Shown here: positions 26,260 to 34,458 of the stretch, one piece after another
How positions within the stretch are numbered: the stretch's first letter is position 1
How the letters are laid out: every line of letters starts with the position of its first letter
From: a virus
IMG/VR virus record: IMGVR_UViG_3300042923_000601
Coordinates: 182,690-246,689 of that record
Length of the DNA stretch: 64,000 nucleotides
Strand: one strand, 5' to 3'
Translations under genes and position numbers: made by a program
Notes under the pieces: model-generated
What the model was told of the DNA's origin: nothing
Databases searched by the model: none
What the model saw: the letters and a program-made list of their open reading frames with translations, nothing else

Positions 26260-26284
26260 ATACGGTCCCTTCGGGGGCCGTATT
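26260..26284 (+). terminator. Hairpin after membrane-protein gene
   Basis: ATACGG-TCCC / GGGG-CCGTAT around TTC; the following TCCTC is a poor T-tract, so it probably attenuates rather than fully terminates. Confidence 0.5.
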
Positions 26285-26314
26285 CCTCAAAGTTTATAGA
26301 TGAGAGGTGAGATC

Positions 26315-26758
26315 ATGTTTAATACAATCCTCGAAAATGCAACAATGCCCAAGCCATTGGTATTCCTTGGTGGCACGTGCGGCGATTCCAAGTGGCGCGA
26401 GGTACTCATGCCACAATTGGAGATCGATTACTTCAATCCGGTTGTCGATGACTGGAAGCCTGAGGATCAGGAAAAGGAACTTGAGGTTCGTGCTAAAGCG
26501 GACTATCTCCTTTACGTGATCACACCTAAGGCATCCGGTATGTATTCGGCGGCTGAGGTTGCAGATGACAGTAACAAGAGACCTAAGAAAACGATATTCT
26601 GCTATCTGGCAAGTGACGGTGGGTCAATATTCACAGCTGAACAAGTCAAGTCGATGGATTCAATCGGTAGACTGGTTGAGGCTAACGGTGGAACATGGCT
26701 TAAGTCACTGGAAGAGGTCGTCAAGACCTTAAACATGACGCCGTATTTGAATTTGTGA
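26315..26758 (+). CDS. Nucleoside 2-deoxyribosyltransferase-like enzyme with extra N-terminal leader
   Basis: 147 residues from ATG 26315 (AGAGGTGAGA upstream; the earlier in-frame ATG 26300 overlaps that site). VFLGGTCGDSKWRE, YFNPVVDDW, ADYLLYVITPKASGMYSAAE and DDSNKRPKKTIFC match the nucleoside 2-deoxyribosyltransferase-like family, which exchanges or removes bases on deoxynucleosides or nucleotides. The core begins at about residue 13. The preceding MFNTILENATMP is an extension not needed by the enzyme, and it resembles the MF..I.E starts of the neighbouring genes. That suggests targeting to the head or another shared site. It heads the run of Met-Phe genes. Confidence 0.8.
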   Translation: MFNTILENATMPKPLVFLGGTCGDSKWREVLMPQLEIDYFNPVVDDWKPEDQEKELEVRAKADYLLYVITPKASGMYSAAEVADDSNKRPKKTIFCYLASDGGSIFTAEQVKSMDSIGRLVEANGGTWLKSLEEVVKTLNMTPYLNL

Positions 26759-26773
26759 AAGGAGGAGTAACGA

Positions 26774-27727
26774 ATGTTTCATGATATTATCAGAGAAACC
26801 AACCAACTTTTTCATCCAGAAGGTATAACCGAATCTGTAACCGAAAGCCGGTACAATTTGCTTAGCTATCTGTCTGAAATGGCAACACTGCCTTTACATA
26901 CCCACGGGGTACTGTCCGAGGCCGATGTACCCGATATTGTCGGAAAACAGAAAGGTATCATTCGCCGGTTGATTGAATTTTTTGCCCGGATGATTCACAA
27001 TATCAAAACCCGTATTACGGCTCGGTTCCAGTCGGCTGAGGAGCGTCTCAATACGCTTCAGAAGTATCTGAGAACCATCGATCATCGAGCCATTCAAATC
27101 AATACCCGTATGAAGATTAATTCTTTCGATCGGGTTCTGGATACGGTGTTTAAAATCGAAGATGAACTTAGAGCAAACCAGCTCAATAACCTCATGGAGA
27201 CATTCTTTAAAATGGGGAAGGTTGAGAAGGGGATGGAAGTTATCAAAGCCGCTGCAACCAAGGGTAAATCCATTGCAGAACGGTTTTCTGGCTACGTTCC
27301 TTCTATGGTGAAATACAACGGCAAGAATGTGGAGCAAATCCGCGATGAGTTACTCGGTGAGATTGGCCCAACGACCAATATTCAAACCGAGAAATTCTTC
27401 TCCAACCTTGAACGTGGCAAGAAGTTTAAGAACGAACTGGATAAACTAGTGGCTGAATACAGTAAGGTATTGAACGGTCTGTCGGCAGCCGCTGAGGCAT
27501 CTGATAAGATGCAATCAATCGGTCCTAACGGTCAGCACATGTTCAATAGCATTGTAAACACCATGACATCGTTCTTTAACCGCAACGTTCATTTGGTTAC
27601 AAGTCTGGTACTTGAAATTATTGATACAACTCAAACCGCAGCATTTCGAATGGTAGCAACTGCTAACACCCTCGGTCTGGCAGGTGCAGCTGAAGTGTTG
27701 CGCTCAGTAAGACCCGATAAGAAATAG
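26774..27727 (+). CDS. Putative head-internal protein, family member 1
   Basis: 317 residues, GAAAGGAGGAG upstream. Leader MFHDIIRETN...; strongest cleavage-type site VLSE-AD at residues 46-51. Then the basic amphipathic helix IIRRLIEFFARMIHNIKTRI, common to the family, and a helical body. It has the same ground plan as the genes at 27742, 28605, 29417, 30573, 31824, 35226 and 14570. T4-type head proteases cut after (L/I)xE, so the leader would be removed in the maturing head. The protein has no enzymatic motif; its role after ejection or in the head is unknown. Confidence 0.7.
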   Translation: MFHDIIRETNQLFHPEGITESVTESRYNLLSYLSEMATLPLHTHGVLSEADVPDIVGKQKGIIRRLIEFFARMIHNIKTRITARFQSAEERLNTLQKYLRTIDHRAIQINTRMKINSFDRVLDTVFKIEDELRANQLNNLMETFFKMGKVEKGMEVIKAAATKGKSIAERFSGYVPSMVKYNGKNVEQIRDELLGEIGPTTNIQTEKFFSNLERGKKFKNELDKLVAEYSKVLNGLSAAAEASDKMQSIGPNGQHMFNSIVNTMTSFFNRNVHLVTSLVLEIIDTTQTAAFRMVATANTLGLAGAAEVLRSVRPDKK

Positions 27728-27741
27728 AAGAGGTGACGATC

Positions 27742-28584
27742 ATGTTCGACTTCAATTCAGGTGAAGTTTACAAAAAGGTTCCAGGGCTTACACTTGAAGA
27801 TGCTATTACAGCTATTCAGGAGAGTAGCTTGTCTCTATCAACTACACCGGCTGGTGACCAGAACACCGGTCAGTCCCTGCTTGTAAGAGTGAAAGAAATC
27901 TTTGAAAAGATTAAAACCAAGGTCATGGCTTTTGTCAACGGATTATTGAAAAAGCTCCGGCTTAATTCTGCGGGCAAGCTTGACTTCATTAAGAAAAATG
28001 AAGCCCGCATTAAGAACTACTCCAAGCCTCATATGATATCCATGCCTAAGAATTTGGCCAATCCACTGAAGCCATACAGTGCAAAGCTAATATGGGCACG
28101 CATTGTGGATGCAGGCCAGCGCATGGGTGTTATTGGCACACTGGCTAGGGATGAAGAAACGATCAGAAAGATGCATGCTAAGTATACCGATGAGATCATC
28201 ATGAATGTACTGGCTGGTATGGTTACTGATCCCGATGCAAAACTCCTTACAGATGAAATCATCTATGCTGAATACGTCGGTAAGGATGCGAGCATTGATA
28301 TCAGTAAACTGAACAAGGAAGCCTTGATCCAACAGGCTGTACAACTCCATGCTGACTTTGAGGAATTTGCTAAGCAGCGCGGCGAATACTCCAAGTTTTT
28401 GGATACCATAACTCGCGATAACAAATTGTTTGAAGCCGAAAACCGGGTGGCGACCAATATGTTGGTAACGCTGGTTTCCCGGTTTGTAACAGCGACTCTT
28501 CGTTTCACATCGGTTATGAGTAGTGTGTTGATGAAGCGATTCAATGTAATCTATTCTATCCTTCACCGCATGGCTACTCACTAA
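27742..28584 (+). CDS. Putative head-internal protein, family member 2
   Basis: 280 residues from ATG 27742 with GAGGTGA upstream; the start at 27733 overlaps that site. Leader MFDFNSGEVY; candidate cleavage at AIQE-SS (residues 24-29) rather than LTE-A. Then VKEIFEKIKTKVMAFVNGL and the signature FIKKNEARIKNY, ISMPKNL, the best match to the detached member at 14570. The C-terminus is basic and aromatic (MKRFNVIYSILHRMATH). No enzymatic motif. Confidence 0.7.
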   Translation: MFDFNSGEVYKKVPGLTLEDAITAIQESSLSLSTTPAGDQNTGQSLLVRVKEIFEKIKTKVMAFVNGLLKKLRLNSAGKLDFIKKNEARIKNYSKPHMISMPKNLANPLKPYSAKLIWARIVDAGQRMGVIGTLARDEETIRKMHAKYTDEIIMNVLAGMVTDPDAKLLTDEIIYAEYVGKDASIDISKLNKEALIQQAVQLHADFEEFAKQRGEYSKFLDTITRDNKLFEAENRVATNMLVTLVSRFVTATLRFTSVMSSVLMKRFNVIYSILHRMATH

Positions 28585-28604
28585 TCTAAAAAGGAGGAAC
28601 TACT

Positions 28605-29396
28605 ATGTTTAATTTGACATACCAGCCCAATGGTAAAATCTCAGCCATCGACAATAATCTGCGACCTATCAGTATCCAAGAAGCAGTCTTTGAAATCGGG
28701 CAGCTGCGTGTACAACTGATCACAGAAGCCGACGGTGAGGATAAGAAGGCGAAGTTCAAGCGGATCGTCAAAGACCTGATTGCGAAGATCAAAGCCTTCT
28801 TTAAAGGGCTTGCCCTTAAGATTACAAAATCAGCGACTGAACGGGAGAAGTTCGTTCTTGAGAACAAGGGAACGATCCTTAAATACAGCCCTGGTGATGG
28901 CACAGCCAGTATCCCATCGCACCTGTTGAAACCTTCGGTTAAACTAACCACGGGTTTGATCATGTCCGCAACCAGCAAAGTCATTACCCACCCGGACGGG
29001 TTTAACAGTGAGCATGCGATGGAGAACGTACTCAAAATTATCGCCCCATCATACAAAGAAGGGATATCCATATCTGAATTCTTCAGTTTTCTTCATGGGG
29101 AGCAGACGGATGTCCCTCTAAAAAATATTTCTCCGGCGCAATTAATTGATTCATTCCTATCGGACATGAAGTTCCTTAAGGAGCTTGACAAGTGGGAAAC
29201 CAATTTTATTTCATACGCTGAAAGACCAGGCAGTTATGAGATGGATCATGAAAATCCAGAGCTTGTGATTTCGCATATTATTCAATTCGGTATCTCCATC
29301 ACTGATCTTGTATACCGGACTGTCATACATGCGACTAATGTGAAGTTCTCCCTTCTCAAAGCAATGGAATCTGCAGCTAACGATCGCGACAACTAA
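28605..29396 (+). CDS. Putative head-internal protein, family member 3
   Basis: 263 residues, AAAGGAGGAAC upstream. Leader contains SIQE-AV (residues 23-28) and QLITE-AD (38-43), both (L/I)xE-A sites. The helix FKRIVKDLIAKIKAFFKGLA and signature FVLENKGTILKY, then SIPSHLLKPS, place it with 27742 and 14570. The body is helical and no catalytic residues are recognised. Tightly packed between neighbours of the same family (20-base gaps). Confidence 0.7.
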   Translation: MFNLTYQPNGKISAIDNNLRPISIQEAVFEIGQLRVQLITEADGEDKKAKFKRIVKDLIAKIKAFFKGLALKITKSATEREKFVLENKGTILKYSPGDGTASIPSHLLKPSVKLTTGLIMSATSKVITHPDGFNSEHAMENVLKIIAPSYKEGISISEFFSFLHGEQTDVPLKNISPAQLIDSFLSDMKFLKELDKWETNFISYAERPGSYEMDHENPELVISHIIQFGISITDLVYRTVIHATNVKFSLLKAMESAANDRDN

Positions 29397-29416
29397 TATT
29401 AAAGGAGGAAACCAAA

Positions 29417-30499
29417 ATGTTTACTTACGATAAAGAAGTTGTAAACTCCATTCAAGAGACCTCGGGTAACATGTCGCTGTACGAGTCTGTTCTTGCCCTG
29501 CATGAGGCGACTATCAATCCTCTGCTTACAATGAACACCCTCTCCAGTGCATACCGTCTTCAATTGGAGTCTGTTTTGGAAGAAAACGGCCGTGTGTTTA
29601 ACGATGCCGTAAAGGCGGTTTTGACCGAAGCGACAAAGGATATGACGAACCAGCTGACTGCAGATGCTGAGTCGGTGCTGTCTTCTGTGAAGAAGATTAG
29701 ATCGACTCTTTCCACTACCTTGAGTCAGATTAATAAGCAAAACAATGAGGTTGTCACCAAATACGAACCCCTGATTCGCCAGTTGGATGCATCTCGCTCG
29801 GCGTACACGGTTCGTAGTTACAACCTTTCCAACCTTGCAACTAGCGACATCCTTGCTCGGGTTATGTCCTGCGTAGCCAATGATCTGAATCTTGATCCTA
29901 AGCGCATGACAGAACCAACTGCGACCCTTGAGCAGTTGATCGCTGATTACAACAAAATGGGGCAGGATGCTGTACACTGTTTGAAACGCGCCGTCCTTGG
30001 TGTCGCTAATACCGTGGACGTGTCCCAGAACTTCTTCCAAATGGTCACCGATGCGTTGGTTAGCCCAACAGCAACCGAGACCCGTTCGTTCACCAACGAC
30101 ACGTTTGGTACACTGGCAAACATGACAGACGATTTCCAAGCGTCTGAAATGGATGCTGTTGTTGCTGAGCTTGAGAATCACATCAATGAAATCAGAGACC
30201 TGAAGCGCATCAACCTGTCCAGCACAGGTAATGAGTACGGCAACTCTGTCATGGTTCAGTATCTGATTACCCGGAAGATGGCCATTTGCACTGCTCTGAG
30301 TCTGGTTGCTGAGGTTCTTAACACGAAAGCATCCGTCTACGAACAGATGTCAGTTGACTACCGGAAGATCATTATTAACACTTACGAGAAGCTGATTGCT
30401 CCAGCTGGCGGCTTTGTACAGGAAGCATACGATCCACAATCGGATGACCTGATCGGTCTATTCCATATGGAATGTGCTTCCAGTAGCGATTTATTCTAG
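29417..30499 (+). CDS. Putative head-internal protein, family member 4
   Basis: 360 residues, AAAGGAGGAAACC upstream. Longest leader of the set, with sites SIQE-TS (residues 11-16), ALHE-AT (27-32) and AVLTE-AT (68-73). Then helical segments SSVKKIRSTLSTTLSQI and KYEPLIRQLDASRS. Predicted almost entirely alpha-helical. More divergent than members 1-3 but with the same order of features. Codon choice looks like that of a well-expressed late gene. Confidence 0.7.
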   Translation: MFTYDKEVVNSIQETSGNMSLYESVLALHEATINPLLTMNTLSSAYRLQLESVLEENGRVFNDAVKAVLTEATKDMTNQLTADAESVLSSVKKIRSTLSTTLSQINKQNNEVVTKYEPLIRQLDASRSAYTVRSYNLSNLATSDILARVMSCVANDLNLDPKRMTEPTATLEQLIADYNKMGQDAVHCLKRAVLGVANTVDVSQNFFQMVTDALVSPTATETRSFTNDTFGTLANMTDDFQASEMDAVVAELENHINEIRDLKRINLSSTGNEYGNSVMVQYLITRKMAICTALSLVAEVLNTKASVYEQMSVDYRKIIINTYEKLIAPAGGFVQEAYDPQSDDLIGLFHMECASSSDLF

Positions 30500-30572
30500 T
30501 AACAGTACATTGATCTCTGTCGATGCAAACATACGATAAATCAAATCCATCATTTTTAGGAGGTAAACACAC

Positions 30573-31721
30573 ATGTTCGATTTCTCTACAGCAGCTCCTG
30601 CTGCATCTGCACCTGTGGGTGAGCTGACATTCGAATCTTTCAACTGGGCATTCCCGGAAGAATTCAGCACTATCCTGCAGGAACAAACGTCCCGCATTGA
30701 GCGCACTGTCGGTGACTACCGCTCTGTAATGGCAGCTGTTCTGACTGAAAGCGCTGGCGCTATCAATGAGAACGTTGTTGCTGTCATGGAAGCAGCTAAC
30801 GAAGACGCTCCTAACAAAGTTATGGCCGCCCTTCAAAAGCTGAAAGCCATGATCATCAATCTGGCAAGAAACATCATGACTCGCATTCAGACTATGATTA
30901 CGAGCAATGAAAAAGCTCTTGCTCTGCGTGAAAAGGCTAAGGATTCCGGCGCTGTCGGTAAACTGAAAGCCGAAATGTACGACTACCATCTGGATGCTGT
31001 CAACCTTGACGCACTGGCTGGTAACTGGAGCATCATGTACAAAAACAGCCTGTACGATATCTCCAAACCATACAACGAAGGTAATGCCGCAGCTCTGGAT
31101 GCTGAAATCGCAAAAGTATCCGCTGCTAAGCATCAGGCTATCGTACATGTGGTTGCTGCGAAAGCAGTTAAAGGCACCCTGCCTGAAGGCGACTTCTCCA
31201 AAGAAGTAGCAAAACAACTTCGTGGCGGCGGTGAACGCAAATCCGTAACGTTCGACATGCACTACTTCGACGTTCTGGAACAGTTCCCTAAAATTAAAGA
31301 ATCCATCCAGAAAGCTTTCACCGCAATGGAGAAAGAAGTTGACCTGGCAATGGGTATCGTTAAAGAGAAACTGGGCCAGGTGAAGAAGGATGCCAAAACA
31401 CCGGAAGAGAAGAAACATGCAAGCGGCTATGCTGCATATGCAATTGCGACTCGCAAAGTTCTCTCCGCTGGTCTGGATGGCGCAGTTCTCCTGAACAACC
31501 TGAAACTGCAAGCTGCGGTTCAACAGGCAAACGAAGCTAAAGCATTCATCGTGAAAGCTGCTAACTTCAAAGCCGGTAAAGCTGAAGAAGGTTCGCTGCA
31601 GGAAAGCGTAATCGAGCCATTCCTGCCATACCTGGACCTGCCTGACAATGATGACACTTCCATCAGCGCCATTGCTGGCCTGAACGAAAGTGCAGCAGCA
31701 AAAACACCATTCGCTTGGTAA
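30573..31721 (+). CDS. Putative head-internal protein, family member 5 (probably the most abundant)
   Basis: 382 residues with TAGGAGGTAAACACAC before the ATG. The leader is Ala/Pro-rich (STAAPAASAPVGEL); cleavage-type sites are AVLTE-SA (residues 56-61) and ILQE-QT. Then KVMAALQKLKAMIINLARNI and a Lys/Ala-rich helical body. Codon use is visibly more uniform than in neighbours (many AAA, GAA, CTG, GCT), suggesting high expression, and it is followed by a proper terminator. It may be the major internal protein. Confidence 0.7.
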   Translation: MFDFSTAAPAASAPVGELTFESFNWAFPEEFSTILQEQTSRIERTVGDYRSVMAAVLTESAGAINENVVAVMEAANEDAPNKVMAALQKLKAMIINLARNIMTRIQTMITSNEKALALREKAKDSGAVGKLKAEMYDYHLDAVNLDALAGNWSIMYKNSLYDISKPYNEGNAAALDAEIAKVSAAKHQAIVHVVAAKAVKGTLPEGDFSKEVAKQLRGGGERKSVTFDMHYFDVLEQFPKIKESIQKAFTAMEKEVDLAMGIVKEKLGQVKKDAKTPEEKKHASGYAAYAIATRKVLSAGLDGAVLLNNLKLQAAVQQANEAKAFIVKAANFKAGKAEEGSLQESVIEPFLPYLDLPDNDDTSISAIAGLNESAAAKTPFAW

Positions 31722-31739
31722 TCCATCCGCTGTAAATAG

Positions 31740-31768
31740 CACACTGCCCTCCGGGGCAGTGTGTTTTA
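31740..31768 (+). terminator. Rho-independent terminator
   Basis: CACACTGCCC/GGGCAGTGTG with loop TCCG, followed by TTTTAA. Closes the transcript of members 1-5. Confidence 0.8.
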
Positions 31769-31823
31769 ACACGTTTAGCATTCAGGAAACAGTCCATTAA
31801 TACTAGAAGGGAGGCATCGGACC

Positions 31824-32783
31824 ATGTTCGCAGAATATTCAGAACCCACATGGGTATGGGAATCAATAGACGTCTCATCTCTCATAGCGGAAGCCTTTGA
31901 ATCACACGACGAACAGTTCCAGTGTTTTATGGAAACTGCTAATGTTTCAATTATGTATGAGACTTCTTCCATCACCACTCGCTTTACTCAAATTATTGAA
32001 GGTGTTATTCGCCTCATTCGAAAAGCGATTGCACAGTTTATCGCGGGTCTGGATGTTGCCGTCCGGCGAACGGAGGCGCTGATACGAAAATACGAGCCTC
32101 AAATTAAGGCTTTGACTGATGATGATTTAGCAGGTATGGAGTATGACAATGTGACGTATACCATATACCCTGCTGTGCCTGGTGATGTTGACCTGTCTAT
32201 CATCGACTGGGCGTTAAAACAGATGTCATCTGTTATTACCCGAGATACCATGACAACGATCAGGGAACGGGTTGATGCTAAAGTGCCATTTATCCGTGGG
32301 CAGATGATGGGTAAATCCTCACCTGTATCCGAGGTTCAAATTGACAGTACGGTCAAAACCTTATTCAAGAATCCTAGGTTGGTCACTGAAATACCGTTAA
32401 CCAAAGAGGTTCTGGATCGGTTAGTATCCGACCTTAAGATGTATTCCACGGTTCGTTCATCAGTTGAACGTAACGGTGAGGAAGCAGCCAAAACGCTGTC
32501 GAAGTATAAAAAGCTTATTAATTCTATCTACTCTGAGCAGTATACACCTGATGAAAACAAACTGAAGGTGACTGTAAACGGAGTAACATCCGAGGCATCA
32601 GCAAACGGGGCTGTATATCACCGGGAGGCTCAGATGTACTTGACTAACGTGGTACTGGAACTCACATCCTTGTACTCAACTTTAATCAACGAGAAACTTA
32701 TTGCGTTAAAAGATAAGTTTGAGCATGATCAATTAATGCTCAGAGCAGTTATTGTTCTTATTCAAGATGGAGGGAGAAAGTAG
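31824..32783 (+). CDS. Putative head-internal protein, family member 6
   Basis: 319 residues, GAAGGGAGG upstream. Leader has LIAE-AF (residues 20-25), very like the T4 IPIII site FIAE-A (from memory), and QIIE-GV (56-61). Then the amphipathic helix IRLIRKAIAQFIAGLDVAV and RTEALIRKYEPQIKAL, which parallels KYEPLIRQL of member 4. Helical throughout. Its stop is two bases before the next gene's start. Confidence 0.7.
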   Translation: MFAEYSEPTWVWESIDVSSLIAEAFESHDEQFQCFMETANVSIMYETSSITTRFTQIIEGVIRLIRKAIAQFIAGLDVAVRRTEALIRKYEPQIKALTDDDLAGMEYDNVTYTIYPAVPGDVDLSIIDWALKQMSSVITRDTMTTIRERVDAKVPFIRGQMMGKSSPVSEVQIDSTVKTLFKNPRLVTEIPLTKEVLDRLVSDLKMYSTVRSSVERNGEEAAKTLSKYKKLINSIYSEQYTPDENKLKVTVNGVTSEASANGAVYHREAQMYLTNVVLELTSLYSTLINEKLIALKDKFEHDQLMLRAVIVLIQDGGRK

Positions 32784-32785
32784 CT

Positions 32786-33451
32786 ATGTTTAATGACATA
32801 ATTACACCTGAGGCCAAGTATCCTGTATTTGTAATTATGAGCCACAGTGGTTCGCTTGTATCGACTGTTATCCGCCGGGTTACAGGCCAACCATACAGCC
32901 ATGCCTCTGTGTCATTTGACCCGTCTCTTAAAGGGATGTATAGCTTTGGGTCGGGGAAACTATCAAGAGTCAACTACATTGTAGGCGGATTTGCCAAAGA
33001 AAACTTCAAAGACTTCAAGTTGTTTGATCCGGAGACTACGTATTCAATGTACGTTGCCTTTGTTGATCGTTATGCTAAAGACGCAATGATTAGCCGACTT
33101 GAAGAAATCACTGCGGCTAACGCTACACGGGAACTCAAGTACAACTTCATTGGACTTTTATATAATGCATTCGGTAAGGTACACGACAGAGGCGATGTGT
33201 ATTTCTGCTCACAGTTTGTTGATACCATTTTGAAAGCCGGAGACATTGGGTTCAAGAAACACTCCTCGCTGGTTAGACCTGCCGACTTCCGTAACTTGAA
33301 GGGATTTCAGTTTGTTACTAAAGGGTTATCGGCGAATTATGATGAGGTTAAGGTTAGAAATAAAGTCCAGGCTATTTCGGAGAAAGAAAACATCACGCCG
33401 TTGTACGAATCCACTATGCCAGCGAATGGCGGGTTCTTCGAATTGATCTAG
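32786..33451 (+). CDS. Permuted NlpC/P60-like (YiiX/C92-type) peptidase or amidase with MF leader
   Basis: 221 residues, GGAGGGAGAA upstream. HSGSLVSTVIRR and PYSHASVSFD carry the putative catalytic His; DVYFCSQFVDTIL carries the putative catalytic Cys. His preceding Cys in this order is the signature of the permuted papain-like YaeF/YiiX (C92) group. Members act on peptide or lipid amide bonds. The core begins at about residue 11; MFNDIITPEA before it resembles the leaders of adjacent internal proteins. If packaged, it would be an enzyme delivered with the DNA. Alternatively it is a wall or membrane-acting late enzyme. Confidence 0.6.
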   Translation: MFNDIITPEAKYPVFVIMSHSGSLVSTVIRRVTGQPYSHASVSFDPSLKGMYSFGSGKLSRVNYIVGGFAKENFKDFKLFDPETTYSMYVAFVDRYAKDAMISRLEEITAANATRELKYNFIGLLYNAFGKVHDRGDVYFCSQFVDTILKAGDIGFKKHSSLVRPADFRNLKGFQFVTKGLSANYDEVKVRNKVQAISEKENITPLYESTMPANGGFFELI

Positions 33452-33460
33452 CCAAAACGC

Positions 33461-33491
33461 AAAAAAAAAACGACCAGCTAGATGCTGGTCG
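33461..33491 (-). terminator. Terminator of the inserted HNH gene
   Basis: Read on the minus strand: CGACCAGC/GCTGGTCG stem then ten T. The HNH stop codon lies in the loop, so the gene carries its own terminator against its neighbours' direction. Confidence 0.85.
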
Positions 33492-34371
33492 TCGTAGTAA
33501 ACTGGTATTGGGTGTAGGTATGTCCCCAATATTTTAATTCTGCATCTTGACGCGCTCGCACTGCATCTTCTAAAGAATCGTATATGCCGACCTTAGTCAG
33601 CTTAGTGTTCTTATCAACGAAGATACCAACGAGATACGTGCCACCTGGGCGTTCGTATACCCCGGCATACCCAGTTTTACTACGGGTAGCTCTCCTATTA
33701 CGCCCCTGTTCTTGACGTGTTGCCCATACACAATTATCTTTACTATAGTTACCGTTAACATCAAGCCTATCAATCGTGTGATAGCTAGATGGGCGATCCC
33801 CCATGTCACGAATAAAGTCGTCAAATGATTCCCACTCAACACGAATGCCGCGCCCGCCGTAGTACTCATAATCCAAACACTTAGGGTTATTACAACGGTA
33901 ATTAATGGCGTTCCATGTTTTCAGTTCAGGTGTTCTGATGTATTTCCCGTATTGAGATTTCTTCGAGCATCCGCATGTTTTAACAGTACCGGATACTAAT
34001 GAACCACTCGGTACGACAACGATTTCACCGCAGTCACATATGCACTGCCACAAGGCGGCTCCTTTTTTATTTTGACCAACCATCTCAATGACTGTCAGGC
34101 TGTTAAATTTGCGACCGGTGTAATCCTTGATGCGGATGCATCCGCATGATTTAGTATGTCCTATTCGGAACATTACACCCGATACTTCAATCATATTGCC
34201 GCATATGCATCTTGCATACCACATGTGACGGTCTTTCCTTTTACGCGAATAGCCTATAATCGTAAGCTTTTCAAGTTTATGTCCTTTGATATTTTGCATT
34301 TGGCGATATTTTGCAACAGCTCTACTCGTCCTTTCCTCAAGGTAGGACTCTTTAAATGCAAGATTCAACAT
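33478..34371 (-). CDS. HNH homing-type endonuclease with AP2 DNA-binding domain
   Basis: 297 residues. Two Cys-rich zinc-binding repeats (CICGNMIEV ... CGC, CICDCGEIVVV ... CGCS) lead to the HNH core GDRPSSYHTIDRLDVNGNYS, then DNCVWAT and a C-terminal AP2 domain (GYAGVYERPGGTYLVGIF). This is the usual layout of free-standing phage HNH-AP2 nucleases that cut a target site and spread by gene conversion. It lies on the opposite strand between two + genes, with its own promoter region and terminator. The N-terminus MLNLAFKESYLEER resembles leaders of two other phage proteins. Confidence 0.9.
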   Translation of the reverse strand: MLNLAFKESYLEERTSRAVAKYRQMQNIKGHKLEKLTIIGYSRKRKDRHMWYARCICGNMIEVSGVMFRIGHTKSCGCIRIKDYTGRKFNSLTVIEMVGQNKKGAALWQCICDCGEIVVVPSGSLVSGTVKTCGCSKKSQYGKYIRTPELKTWNAINYRCNNPKCLDYEYYGGRGIRVEWESFDDFIRDMGDRPSSYHTIDRLDVNGNYSKDNCVWATRQEQGRNRRATRSKTGYAGVYERPGGTYLVGIFVDKNTKLTKVGIYDSLEDAVRARQDAELKYWGHTYTQYQFTTTTSI

Positions 34372-34458
34372 GATGCCACCCCTTTATAATGGTATTCATG
34401 TGCATGATATGTACCTCTATTTTATTACAATGACAAGTTATAAAGGAGATGAAGAATT

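Noticed and set aside
30375-31781. 468-residue open frame on the minus strand
   Set aside because: It lies opposite the internal-protein gene at 30573, whose restricted codon use leaves the antisense frame open. It has no ribosome binding site and a Cys/Phe-rich composition typical of shadow frames.
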